This document shows positions 27,711 to 35,759 of a DNA stretch of 64,000 nucleotides, in pieces. The stretch comes from Azospirillum picis (GTDB lineage: Bacteria > Pseudomonadota > Alphaproteobacteria > Azospirillales > Azospirillaceae). Location of the stretch: NCBI RefSeq assembly GCF_017876115.1, contig NZ_JAGINO010000001.1:434001-498000 (forward strand). Direction: 5' to 3'. The notes beneath the pieces are model-generated. The model saw nothing but the letters and a program-made list of their open reading frames with translations. It did not search any database and was not told the DNA's origin. The position numbers and the translations under genes were made by a program. Every line of letters begins with the position of its first letter. The stretch's first letter is position 1.

Positions 27711-28489
27711 CCGGCATCCATGTTTTCCTCGGCCCCACCCTGCCGCGCGAAGAGGCGGCCGCCCTGCTGGACGCCACCTGGCTGCCGCCGGTCGCCCAGG
27801 GCGACGTGCTGCGGCTGTGCGCCGAGAAGCCGAAGGCGATCGGGATCATCGACGGCTTCTTCGAAAGCGTGCCGTCGGTCTGGCACAAGGAAATCCTCTA
27901 CGCCATCCACGCCGGCATCCCGGTCTTCGGCGCCTCCAGCATGGGTGCGCTCCGGGCGGCCGAGCTTTATCCCTTCGGCATGATCGGCGTGGGCGCCATC
28001 TTCGAGGCGTTCCGCGACGGCCGGCTGGAGGATGACGACGAGGTGGCGGTCGTGCACGGCCCGGCCGAACTCGGCTACACCGCCCTGTCGGAGGCGATGG
28101 TCAACATCCGCCGCACCCTGTCCGACGCGGTGGCGGACCGCGTGCTGGCGATGGAAACCGCGTTCCGCCTGGAAGCGATCGCCAAGGAGCTGCCCTACCG
28201 CGAGCGCGGCTACGGGCGCATGCTGCGGCTGGCCGGCGACATCGGCCTGCCGGCGGCCGAGCTGTCGGCCTTCCGGACCTGGCTGCCGCAAGGCCGCTTC
28301 GACCAGAAGCGGGACGATGCGAAGTCGATGCTGCGCGTGATGGCGCGGCGTTTCGGCCAATCCCAATCCAAATGCCAAGCCCACTCCCGGCCCTCCGCGG
28401 CGGCCGATGCCCAGGCAGCCCGCTTCCACTTCGAGCATACCATCCTGTGGGATCGCGCGCTGCGCGATGCGGCACCGCTCGCGGCCTGA
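27707..28489 (+). CDS. tfuA: TfuA-like protein (thioamidation partner of YcaO)
   Basis: 260 residues. The TfuA core is plain: HVFLGPTLPREEA at the start, IGIIDGFFESVPSVWHKEIL (about residues 46-65), VFGASSMGALRAAEL and GMIGVGAIFEAFRDG. TfuA proteins were first met in trifolitoxin biology and help YcaO install thioamides, probably by supplying or handling sulfide. It is translationally coupled to ycaO. The last ~60 residues (KCQAHSRPSAAADAQ...) are not conserved in the family, as far as I can judge. Confidence 0.93.
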   Translation: MTGIHVFLGPTLPREEAAALLDATWLPPVAQGDVLRLCAEKPKAIGIIDGFFESVPSVWHKEILYAIHAGIPVFGASSMGALRAAELYPFGMIGVGAIFEAFRDGRLEDDDEVAVVHGPAELGYTALSEAMVNIRRTLSDAVADRVLAMETAFRLEAIAKELPYRERGYGRMLRLAGDIGLPAAELSAFRTWLPQGRFDQKRDDAKSMLRVMARRFGQSQSKCQAHSRPSAAADAQAARFHFEHTILWDRALRDAAPLAA

Positions 28490-28579
28490 GCCCACATCGG
28501 GTAGAGTGATCCCACCGCTGCGGCGCGGCCAGGTGGCAAGCCGGCCCGGCGGGCTGCGAAACGGGATCTGGATGGACGG

Positions 28580-29290
28580 ATGACTGCGCCGATGGATGTC
28601 GCGGCGGTGCTGCGGCGCAACCGACTGCTGGGCGAGCTTGACCCCGGCCAGATGGCGGAGCTGCTGGGACTTGGCCGTATCGTCCGCTTCGATGCCGACC
28701 GGACCATCTTCCAGAAGGGTGACCCCGGCGACAGCCTGTTCGCCGTGCTGAAGGGCCAGATCGCCATCCGCACCTCCTCGGCGGACGGCAAGACGATGCT
28801 GCTGAACATCCTGGAGACCGGCGACGTCCTTGGCGAGATCGCGCTGATCGACGGACGGGAACGCACGGCCGCCGCCGTCGCCCTGCGGCCGGTGGAGCTC
28901 TACCGCGTCGACCGCGCCGACTTCATTCCCTTCCTGGAACGCCATCCGCGCCTGTGCACCCGCATGATGGTGGTGCTGTGCGAGCGGTTGCGCTGGGTGT
29001 CGGAGAACATCGAGGATGCCGTCTTCCACGACGTTCCGCGCCGGCTCGCCCGCCGGCTGCTGCTGCTGTCCGACAGCTACGGGCAGCCGACCACGGCCGG
29101 GTTGCGGCTGACCCTGCCACTCTCGCAGGAATCGCTGGCGAACATGCTCGGCGTCACCCGGGAAATGGTGAACAAGTGCCTCGGCGCGCTGCGCCGGACT
29201 GGCGCGGTGACATACGCCAAAGGGTTCATCGTCATCAACGACCTCGCTCTCCTCAGGGACATGGCCGGTGATCCCGAGGGTGGCCTATAA
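28580..29290 (+). CDS. Crp/Fnr-family transcriptional regulator
   Basis: 236 residues. N-terminal cyclic-nucleotide-binding fold (about 20-130) with GDSLFAVLKGQIAI and GEIALIDGRERTAAA; the Glu and the Arg-Thr pair match the phosphate-binding positions of cAMP-binding members. There is no FNR-type cysteine cluster. C-terminal winged helix (about 150-225) with SQESLANMLGVTREMVNKCL as recognition segment. It is 90 bp after tfuA on the same strand. Two CRP-type dyads bracket the locus, so it is the likely local regulator; its ligand is not known. Confidence 0.92.
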   Translation: MTAPMDVAAVLRRNRLLGELDPGQMAELLGLGRIVRFDADRTIFQKGDPGDSLFAVLKGQIAIRTSSADGKTMLLNILETGDVLGEIALIDGRERTAAAVALRPVELYRVDRADFIPFLERHPRLCTRMMVVLCERLRWVSENIEDAVFHDVPRRLARRLLLLSDSYGQPTTAGLRLTLPLSQESLANMLGVTREMVNKCLGALRRTGAVTYAKGFIVINDLALLRDMAGDPEGGL

Positions 29291-29317
29291 GGATGATTCC
29301 TTACCTGCCGAAAGTTT

Positions 29318-29375
29318 TTCACAGCCGGAGTTGCAAGCGCGCTATAGTGGACACCGTGTGGGGGCAATCACACGG
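29318..29375 (+). promoter_or_regulatory. promoter with overlapping CRP-type dyad before the right RHH gene
   Basis: A -35-like TTCACA (29318-29323) and -10 TATAGT (29343-29348), spacing 19, are followed by the dyad CCGTGTG-N8-CACACGG (29354-29375). The dyad matches TGTGA-N6-TCACA at nine of ten positions and would lie around the transcript start, a position typical of repression. The 12-mer TTTTCACAGCCG at 29316-29327 is also present at the left operator. Confidence 0.55.
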
Positions 29376-29396
29376 ACAGCACGAGGAATGGGAGTC

Positions 29397-29777
29397 ATGT
29401 CGAGCGACGGGAAAAATTCACCACGCAACAATCAATCCCCAGGGGTTGCGTCTCTGACCTCCCGCACGCTGAAATTGTCCAAGCGGGAGGTCACGATCCG
29501 CCTGGAGCCGTCCTATTGGGAAGGGCTGGAGGAAATCTGCCGCCGGGAGGACCTGACGGTGGAGGAGCTTTGTGCCGACGTCCAGGACAGGATGACCCGC
29601 CAGGGCCGCCAGTCGGTACAGGCCGGCGTGTCGCTCGCCAATGCGATCCGGGTGTTCGTGGTCGGCTATTTCCGCCAGGCGGCGACCGAACGCGGCCATG
29701 CCCGCGCCGGACACGGCCAGGGCCGCCCCTTCATCGCCACGCCCTTCGACGTCGTGCCGGCGGCCGGCGAGGGCTGA
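29397..29777 (+). CDS. ribbon-helix-helix domain protein, right flank of YcaO locus
   Basis: 126 residues from the ATG at 29397 (GAGGA nine bases upstream); an ATG three codons earlier is possible. The RHH_4 core runs from about residue 27 (KLSKREVTIRLEPSYWEGLE) to 95 (IRVFVVGYFRQAA), preceded by a polar N-terminal arm and followed by a Gly/His-rich tail. Paralogue of the protein at 25604-25891. DNA binding is likely; the target is unknown. Own promoter with a CRP-type site. Confidence 0.85.
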   Translation: MSSDGKNSPRNNQSPGVASLTSRTLKLSKREVTIRLEPSYWEGLEEICRREDLTVEELCADVQDRMTRQGRQSVQAGVSLANAIRVFVVGYFRQAATERGHARAGHGQGRPFIATPFDVVPAAGEG

Positions 29778-29885
29778 CGCCCCCGCATCAGGCCCCGCAC
29801 CGCCCCCCTGGCCGGGGGCGCGATGCGGGGACGCGATGCGCAGCCTCTGCGCGGCTATACCGCCGCGACGCTGTAAACCGCGCGC

Positions 29886-30674
29886 TTACTGCGCCGTCCA
29901 GCCGCCATCCATGGTCAGCGCCGCGCCGCGCATGTTGCCGGCGGCTTCCGAGCACAGGAACACCGCCAGCTCGCCGAGCTGCTCGGGCGTGACGAAGGAT
30001 TTCGACGGCTGCTTCTCGCTGAGCAGCTCGCGTCCGGCCTCCTCGACCGCGATGCCGCGCGTGGCGGCCAGCGCGTCGATCTGCTTCTGCACCAGCGGCG
30101 TCAGCACCCAGCCTGGGCAGATGGCGTTGCAGGTGATGTTCGTCTCCGCCAGTTCCAGCGCCGTCACCTTGGTCAGGCCGATGACGCCGTGCTTGGCGGC
30201 GACGTAGGCCGACTTGTTGACCGACCCGACCAGCCCGTGGACCGAGGCGATGTTGATGATCCGCCCCCAGCCGCGCTGCTTCATGCCCGGCAGGGCGGCG
30301 CGGCTGCCGTGGAAGACCGCCGACAGGTTGATGGCGATCACCGCGTCCCAGCGCTCCACCGGGAAGGCGTCGACCGCCGCCACATGCTGGATGCCGGCAT
30401 TGTTGACCAGCACGTCGAGGCGGCCATAGGCCGCCTCGGTGGCTGCGACCATCGCCTCGATCTCCTCGGGCTTCGACATGTCGGCGCCGTTGTGGGCGAC
30501 GCGGACGCCGAACTCCTCGCCCAGCGACCGGCACAGCTCGGCAATGTAGCCGGCGTCGCCGAAGCCGTTCAGCATCAGGTCGGCGCCCTGCCCCGCAAGC
30601 TGCCGTGCGATCCCGAGGCCGATCCCGCTGGTGGACCCGGTGACGAGCGCGGCCTTCCCCTTCAGATTGGTCAT
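29886..30674 (-). CDS. 3-hydroxybutyrate dehydrogenase
   Basis: 262 residues from the ATG at 30674 (AGGGATAAGAAG upstream). Short-chain dehydrogenase: NAD motif TGSTSGIGLGIA (about residues 10-21), NNAGIQH, catalytic S...Y-x3-K in NIASVHGLVGSVNKSAYVAA. The sequence IQHVAAVDAFPVERWD and CPGWVLTPLVQKQID are typical of D-3-hydroxybutyrate dehydrogenases. It converts 3-hydroxybutyrate to acetoacetate. Last gene of a four-gene operon with a permease and both CoA-transferase subunits, so the cell can take up and burn ketone bodies or PHB monomers. Confidence 0.93.
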   Translation of the reverse strand: MTNLKGKAALVTGSTSGIGLGIARQLAGQGADLMLNGFGDAGYIAELCRSLGEEFGVRVAHNGADMSKPEEIEAMVAATEAAYGRLDVLVNNAGIQHVAAVDAFPVERWDAVIAINLSAVFHGSRAALPGMKQRGWGRIINIASVHGLVGSVNKSAYVAAKHGVIGLTKVTALELAETNITCNAICPGWVLTPLVQKQIDALAATRGIAVEEAGRELLSEKQPSKSFVTPEQLGELAVFLCSEAAGNMRGAALTMDGGWTAQ

Positions 30675-30679
30675 TCTTC

Positions 30680-31333
<654 letters not shown>

Positions 31334-31350
31334 GGCTCTCTACTCCCCGG

Positions 31351-32010
31351 TCAGCGCGGCGTTGCGGCGACGATGTAATCGACCAGCACCGAGGGCGTCA
31401 TCACCGCGTCGGGCGGGATGCAGCCGACGGGCAGGATGTCCTCGGCCTCGGCGATCACGGTGGCCGCGGCCATCGCCATCAGCGGGTTGAAGTTGCGGGC
31501 GGTCAGCGCGTAGGTCAGGTTGCCGTACAGGTCGGCCTGCTTGGCGGCGACAAGGGCGAAATCGGCCTTGATCGGCATTTCCAGCAGATAGGTGGCACCG
31601 TCGATCTCGACCGTGCGCTTGCCCTCCTCCACCGTCGTGCCGACGCCGGTGGGGGTCAGCACGCCGCCCAGCCCGACGCCGCCGGCGCGGATGCGCTCGG
31701 CCAGGGTGCCCTGCGGCACCAGCTCGACCTCGATGGCGCCGGCGATCATCTGCTTCTGCGTCTCGGGGTTCAGGCCGATGTGGCTGGTGACGACCCGGCG
31801 CACCAGCTTCTCCACCACCAGCTTGCCGAGCCCGTTGTTGGGCCGGGCGGTGTCGTTGGCGATGATGGTCAGGTCGCGCTTGCCCTGGCGGATCAGTTCA
31901 TCCACCAGCCGGTTGGGGCCGCCGACGGCCATGAAGCCGCCGATCAGCAGGGACGAGCCGTCGGGAATGCGCGCGACGGCGTCTTCCAGGGAAATGAGCT
32001 TGTTCTTCAT
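31351..32010 (-). CDS. 3-oxoacid CoA-transferase subunit A
   Basis: 219 residues from the ATG at 32010, just after the permease stop; a long open frame continues upstream but overlaps the permease gene and is not coding. CoA-binding motif LLIGGFMAVGGPNRLVDEL (about residues 20-38), IANDTARPNNGLGKLV, and PTGVGTTVEEGKRTVEIDG. It pairs with subunit B, 17 bp downstream. Confidence 0.94.
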   Translation of the reverse strand: MKNKLISLEDAVARIPDGSSLLIGGFMAVGGPNRLVDELIRQGKRDLTIIANDTARPNNGLGKLVVEKLVRRVVTSHIGLNPETQKQMIAGAIEVELVPQGTLAERIRAGGVGLGGVLTPTGVGTTVEEGKRTVEIDGATYLLEMPIKADFALVAAKQADLYGNLTYALTARNFNPLMAMAAATVIAEAEDILPVGCIPPDAVMTPSVLVDYIVAATPR

Positions 32011-32012
32011 GA

Positions 32013-33404
32013 TCAGACGATCCCGGTCAGGTAATAGACGGCGATCACGAAGAAGACCGCCAGCGTCTTGATGCAGGTGACGGCGAAGATGTCGCCGTAG
32101 GATTGCCGGTGCGTCAACCCGGTGACGCCCAGCAAGGTGATGACGGCGCCGTTGTGCGGCAAGGTGTCCATGCCGCCGCTGGCCATGGAGGCGACGCGGT
32201 GCAGCACCTCCATCGGGATGCCGGCGGCGTTGGCGGCGGTGATGAACTGGTCGGCCATCGCCGCCAGCGCGATGCTCATGCCGCCCGACGCCGAACCGGT
32301 GATGCCGGCCAGCGCGGTGACGGTCACCGCCTCGTTGACCAGCGGGTTGGGGATGGCCGACAGGGCGTCGCGGATGATCAGGAAGCCGGGCAGCGCCGCG
32401 ATGACCGCGCCGAAGCCGTATTCCGAGGCGGTGTTCATGGCGGCCAGCAGCGAGCCGCCGATGGCGGCCTTGGTGCCCTCGGCGAAGCGCTGCGACACCG
32501 GCTTCCAGGCGAAGGCCAGGACCATCAGGATGCCGCAGAGCAGCGCGCCCTCGACCGCCCAGATGCCGGCGACCGACGACACCTGGGTGACCAGCGGCTT
32601 GGTGCCGGGGGTCAGCGTCACCTCGTTGGTGGCGCCGTAGACGCTGGGGATGGCCAGGGTGAACAGCTTGTTCAGCACGCCGACGGCGACCAGCGGCGAC
32701 AGCGCCAGGATCGGGTTGGGCAGCGATTCGGCCGCCACCGGCTCCGGCTCGTTGCTGTGGCCGCTGCCATAGCCCTCGCCGCGCGCGATGGCCGAGCGGA
32801 CGCGCCATTCCAGATAGAGGAGGCCCACCACCAGGATGAAGGCCGAGCCGATCAGGCCGAGCCAGGGGGCGGCATAGGCGTCGGTCTTGAAGAAGGTGGT
32901 GGGGATGATGTTCTGGATCTGCGGCGTGCCCGGCAGCGCGTCCATGGTGATGGTGAAGGCGCCGAGTGCCACCACGCCGGGGATCAGGCGCTTGGGGATG
33001 TCGCCCTGCCGGAACATCTCGGCGGCGAAGGGATAGACGGCGAAGACCACCACGAACAGCGACACGCCGCCATAGGTCAGCAGCAGGCAGACCAGCACGA
33101 TGGAGGTCACGGCACGCTCGCGGCCGACCATCTTGATGACGGCCGAGACGATCGACTTGGAGAAGCCGGACAGCTCGATCACCTTGCCGAACACCGCACC
33201 CAGCAGGAAGACCGGGAAGTACAGCTTCACGAAGCCGACCATCTTGTCCATGAACAGGCCGGTGAAGATCGGCGGCACGGCGGACGGGTCGGTCAGCAGC
33301 ACGGCTCCGAGAGCCGCGACGGGCGCGAAGAGGATCACGCTGAAGCCGCGATAGGCGACCAGCATGAGGAACGCGAGCGCTCCCACGCAGACCAGGAAAC
33401 TCAT
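32013..33404 (-). CDS. GntP-family permease (likely 3-hydroxybutyrate or other short carboxylate importer)
   Basis: 463 residues with about twelve helices. GntP-family features: FPVFLLGAVFGKVIE, LLTYGGVSLFVVVFAVYPFA and the conserved ITMDALPGTPQIQNIIPTT loop. Gluconate is the classical substrate, but the operon with 3-hydroxybutyrate dehydrogenase and the CoA-transferase points to 3-hydroxybutyrate or acetoacetate. First gene of the operon; AAGGGAG precedes its start. Confidence 0.9.
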   Translation of the reverse strand: MSFLVCVGALAFLMLVAYRGFSVILFAPVAALGAVLLTDPSAVPPIFTGLFMDKMVGFVKLYFPVFLLGAVFGKVIELSGFSKSIVSAVIKMVGRERAVTSIVLVCLLLTYGGVSLFVVVFAVYPFAAEMFRQGDIPKRLIPGVVALGAFTITMDALPGTPQIQNIIPTTFFKTDAYAAPWLGLIGSAFILVVGLLYLEWRVRSAIARGEGYGSGHSNEPEPVAAESLPNPILALSPLVAVGVLNKLFTLAIPSVYGATNEVTLTPGTKPLVTQVSSVAGIWAVEGALLCGILMVLAFAWKPVSQRFAEGTKAAIGGSLLAAMNTASEYGFGAVIAALPGFLIIRDALSAIPNPLVNEAVTVTALAGITGSASGGMSIALAAMADQFITAANAAGIPMEVLHRVASMASGGMDTLPHNGAVITLLGVTGLTHRQSYGDIFAVTCIKTLAVFFVIAVYYLTGIV

Positions 33405-33500
33405 TTAGGCGATACTCCCTTATGTTTTTGTTGGGCCTTATGGTCTTGTTTGGCTGGCGACGGCATCGGGCGGGACCGCGACCCGCGCCGACCGGCGCCG

Positions 33501-33929
33501 TCACCCGCTTGCGGGACGAAGCAGCGCGCGCAGGCGTGCCATGCCGGCCTCGTAGAGGCCGCGGACGAAGCGTTCGGAGTCGTCCTCCGGCCGCTTGAGC
33601 GGATTGAAGGTGGCTGTCCAATGCAGCAGCGCCTGGCCACCCCCGTCCGGGCTGAGCCGGATCTGGGCCAGGAGGCCGTCCACCGGGTAGGGTCCCGCCA
33701 CCACCGCGTAGGTGTAGGCGTCGTCGATCCGGCTGACATGCTCCAGCCGGTGGACCACCCGCGACCCGTCGTAAAGCTGCAGCCGCCGGAGCGCCCCCTT
33801 CTCCGTTCCGTCCACCGTCATGGAGGCGGCGCCGGGATACCACTCGCCCAACGCACCGTCCCAGCGCACCAGCGACCAGACGCGGCGCGCCGGGGCGGGC
33901 AGAAGGGTGGATGCTGTGACCAGCGGCAT
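33501..33929 (-). CDS. SRPBCC (START-like) family protein
   Basis: 142 residues from the ATG at 33929 with GGAGA six bases upstream; the longer frame is not used. The polyketide_cyc2 fold is suggested by ASTLLPAPARRVWSLVRWDG at the start, GSRVVHRLEHVSRID in the middle, and a long C-terminal helix (SERFVRGLYEAGMARLRALL). Such proteins bind hydrophobic ligands or act as cyclases; no function can be set. Stands alone. Confidence 0.8.
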   Translation of the reverse strand: MPLVTASTLLPAPARRVWSLVRWDGALGEWYPGAASMTVDGTEKGALRRLQLYDGSRVVHRLEHVSRIDDAYTYAVVAGPYPVDGLLAQIRLSPDGGGQALLHWTATFNPLKRPEDDSERFVRGLYEAGMARLRALLRPASG

Positions 33930-34084
33930 CGCGGCTCTCCATGAGGATCCCCGGCGGGGATGCCCGCTTTCAGCAAGGCGCGTGCCAGTGCTCCGCGGGG
34001 TCGGTGAAAAGCCGTTAATGCCTTGAAAGTCCACAAAACCTCATCCATCGCCCGGCATCGGCGGTGATATTTCAATTCTCTTTT

Positions 34085-34133
34085 TCGAGACAAATAATAA
34101 CCATACTGTCTCTATGTCGAGATATTGTCTCGA
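34085..34133. promoter_or_regulatory. cluster of TCGAGACA / TGTCTCGA repeats
   Basis: In an AT-rich patch, TCGAGACA (34086-34093) faces TGTCTCGA (34126-34133). Another TGTCTC is at 34107-34112 and TCGAGA-N5-TCTCGA at 34117-34133. It looks like an operator cluster between the SRPBCC gene and copZ. The protein that binds is unknown. Confidence 0.4.
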
Positions 34134-34221
34134 ATCAGAGAACAGGGGTGGAGCGGGACGAAGCTCCCCGGGGATGGTTGAGGTCCGGGCCGGGCGGGAA
34201 GTCTCAAGTCCGGATGGGGGC

Positions 34222-34252
34222 TTGACCTTCCCATCGCTGGAAGCCCCATCCT
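34222..34252 (+). promoter_or_regulatory. CueR (MerR-family) type promoter of the copper chaperone gene
   Basis: -35 TTGACC (34222-34227), 19-bp spacer, -10-like CATCCT (34247-34252). The spacer holds the dyad CTTCC-N7-GGAAG (34227-34243), the CueR core pattern, and the overlong spacer is the MerR-family hallmark. It ends 40 bp before the copZ start codon. Confidence 0.75.
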
Positions 34253-34291
34253 CGCCCCATCGCATCATCATGCTGCCGAGGGAGAAGAGCC

Positions 34292-34492
34292 ATGCTGACG
34301 TTGAAGGTGTCCGGGATGACCTGCGGCCATTGCGCCCAGACCGTGACCAAGGCGGTGGAGGCGCTGCCGGCCGTCGAGCGTGCCCTGGTCGACCTGAATG
34401 CCGGCGAAGTGTCGGTCGAGGGCAAGGCCGATGAGGCCACGATCCGCCAAGCCATCGAGGACGCCGGCTATGAGGTGACGGGGCAGGCCTGA
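34292..34492 (+). CDS. copZ: heavy-metal-associated domain copper chaperone
   Basis: 66 residues, a single HMA domain. Metal-binding MTCGHC at residues 9-14, then the usual ferredoxin-like pattern ending in AIEDAGYEV. It carries Cu(I) in the cytoplasm to a P-type ATPase or regulator. GGGAGAAGAG precedes the ATG. No ATPase gene is adjacent. A CueR-type promoter lies directly upstream, which supports copper induction. Confidence 0.93.
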   Translation: MLTLKVSGMTCGHCAQTVTKAVEALPAVERALVDLNAGEVSVEGKADEATIRQAIEDAGYEVTGQA

Positions 34493-34513
34493 CCGGTTGC
34501 CGAGCCTAAAGAC

Positions 34514-34548
34514 AATGGGCGCCTGGCCATGACGGCCAGGCGCCCATT
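34514..34548. terminator. 15-bp perfect hairpin between copZ and hemP
   Basis: AATGGGCGCCTGGCC, loop ATGAC, GGCCAGGCGCCCATT. It lies between convergent genes and its A/T ends allow it to work both ways, although the T-run is short. Confidence 0.75.
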
Positions 34549-34593
34549 CTCGGTGGCGTCTTCCCGGAAGGTTCGTTTGATTGTTTTGTACGC

Positions 34594-34761
34594 TTATTTC
34601 GTCAGGATCAGCTTGTTGGCGCGGGTCACGCGCAGGCGATAGCTCTGCCCGGCGTGCTGGATCACGATCTCGCGGCTGCCCGACATGAGGCGGGCGGATT
34701 CCACAACCGGCAGGGAAACGGCGGTGAAGGAAGCGGGAACGGAGACGGCGCTGTCGTGCAT
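34594..34761 (-). CDS. hemP: hemin uptake protein HemP
   Basis: 55 residues from the ATG at 34761. The HemP family core is clear: ARLMSGSREIVIQHAGQSYR and the ending LRVTRANKLILTK. HemP proteins help heme uptake and in some proteobacteria activate the heme receptor gene. No heme receptor or TonB gene is adjacent. A Fur-like box lies 115 bp upstream. The frame extends 57 codons further upstream without family match. Confidence 0.88.
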   Translation of the reverse strand: MHDSAVSVPASFTAVSLPVVESARLMSGSREIVIQHAGQSYRLRVTRANKLILTK

Positions 34762-34875
34762 GGCGTGTCTTTCTTGCAGAACGGCGTGGCAGGATGGGCG
34801 TGCCTGTCCGAAACGGAGCGTTCGACGTCGCCCGGGCGTCAACCTTGGAGAGACAGTAACCGCGCTCCGACCCAA

Positions 34876-34896
34876 TTGCAAGTCATTCTCATTCTC
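34876..34896 (-). promoter_or_regulatory. Fur-like iron box upstream of hemP
   Basis: Read on the minus strand: GAGAATGAGAATGACTTGCAA. The repeated GAGAAT hexamers match the Fur-box pattern of GATAAT-type repeats. The rest of the 34762-35090 interval shows no gene or other structure. Confidence 0.6.
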
Positions 34897-35090
34897 TTCT
34901 GCTTCGGTCGTCGTCCGGCCCCTCGCCGGCAAAGGCCGGTCCGCCCGGGCCGGCCGCCAGATCCACCACGCGGTCGGCCAGCGCCAGGCTCCTCATCCTT
35001 GCAGCATGGTGCCGACCGCGGCGCGGACGGCGGCGTCGAGGCCGGCGAGATCGCGGCCATTCACCCGCCCCACGCCCGCCGCCGGGCGGA

Positions 35091-35759
35091 TCAGCCTCCC
35101 ACCGCCGAATGGATCAGCCAGCGCAGCGTCGCCAGCAGCAGCTTGTTGTACTCGTTGACCAGCAGGCTCGCGGTGCCCGGCCACAGCCACCATTCCTCCA
35201 GGTGGACGGTGGGCGCCACCACGGGATAGGGGACCAGCTCGATGTCGGGCATCGCCATCGACAGCTCCAGCAGGCTGCGGCGCATATGGTAGTTGGCCGT
35301 CACCACCCGCAGCGACCGGAACCCCTGGTCGCGCATCCAGTCGGCCGTCTCGTAGGCGTTGCCGATGGTGCTCTCCGCGGAGTAGCCCAGCGTGATGCAG
35401 CATTCCAGCTCGGTCGGCGACCGGCGGGACAGCTTCAGCAGCTCCTGCACCTCGACCCCGTCATAGACGCCCGAGACGAACAGCTTCTTCGCCCGTCCGG
35501 CGGCGAGAAGCTCCAGCCCGGTGCTCAACCGGTTGCTGCCGCCGGTCAGCACGACGATCGCGTCGGTCTGCCGGCCGGCATCGGGCGAGCTGCGCGGCAC
35601 GTCGCCGGCATACCAGACCAGCCCGGCCGCCCAGGCCAGCCCCAGCAGCAGCGCTCCGGCCAGCAGGGTCCCGACCGCCCGCGCCACCACCCCGCCGCGG
35701 CGCCCGCTGCCGCCTCCACTGCCGCCTCCGCCAACCCGTCCGCCGGCCCCCGTCCTCAC
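35091..35759 (-). CDS. YdcF/ElyC family membrane protein (DUF218)
   Basis: 222 residues from the GTG at 35759 that overlaps the ftsX stop. A Gly-rich N-terminus and one membrane helix (AVGTLLAGALLLGLAWAAGLVWY) precede a DUF218 domain: TDAIVVLTGGSNRLSTGLEL, LFVSGVYDG, SAESTIGNAYETADWM and VVTANYHMRRS. The family is tied to envelope homeostasis and undecaprenyl-carrier use in E. coli (ElyC). Coupling to ftsEX fits a cell-wall role. Confidence 0.88.
   Translation of the reverse strand: MRTGAGGRVGGGGSGGGSGRRGGVVARAVGTLLAGALLLGLAWAAGLVWYAGDVPRSSPDAGRQTDAIVVLTGGSNRLSTGLELLAAGRAKKLFVSGVYDGVEVQELLKLSRRSPTELECCITLGYSAESTIGNAYETADWMRDQGFRSLRVVTANYHMRRSLLELSMAMPDIELVPYPVVAPTVHLEEWWLWPGTASLLVNEYNKLLLATLRWLIHSAVGG

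Noticed and set aside
29308..29327. TTTTCACAGCCG copy as a third CRP-type site
   Set aside because: The right half matches the left operator, but the TGTGA half is missing (one of five bases), so I kept only the adjacent full dyad.
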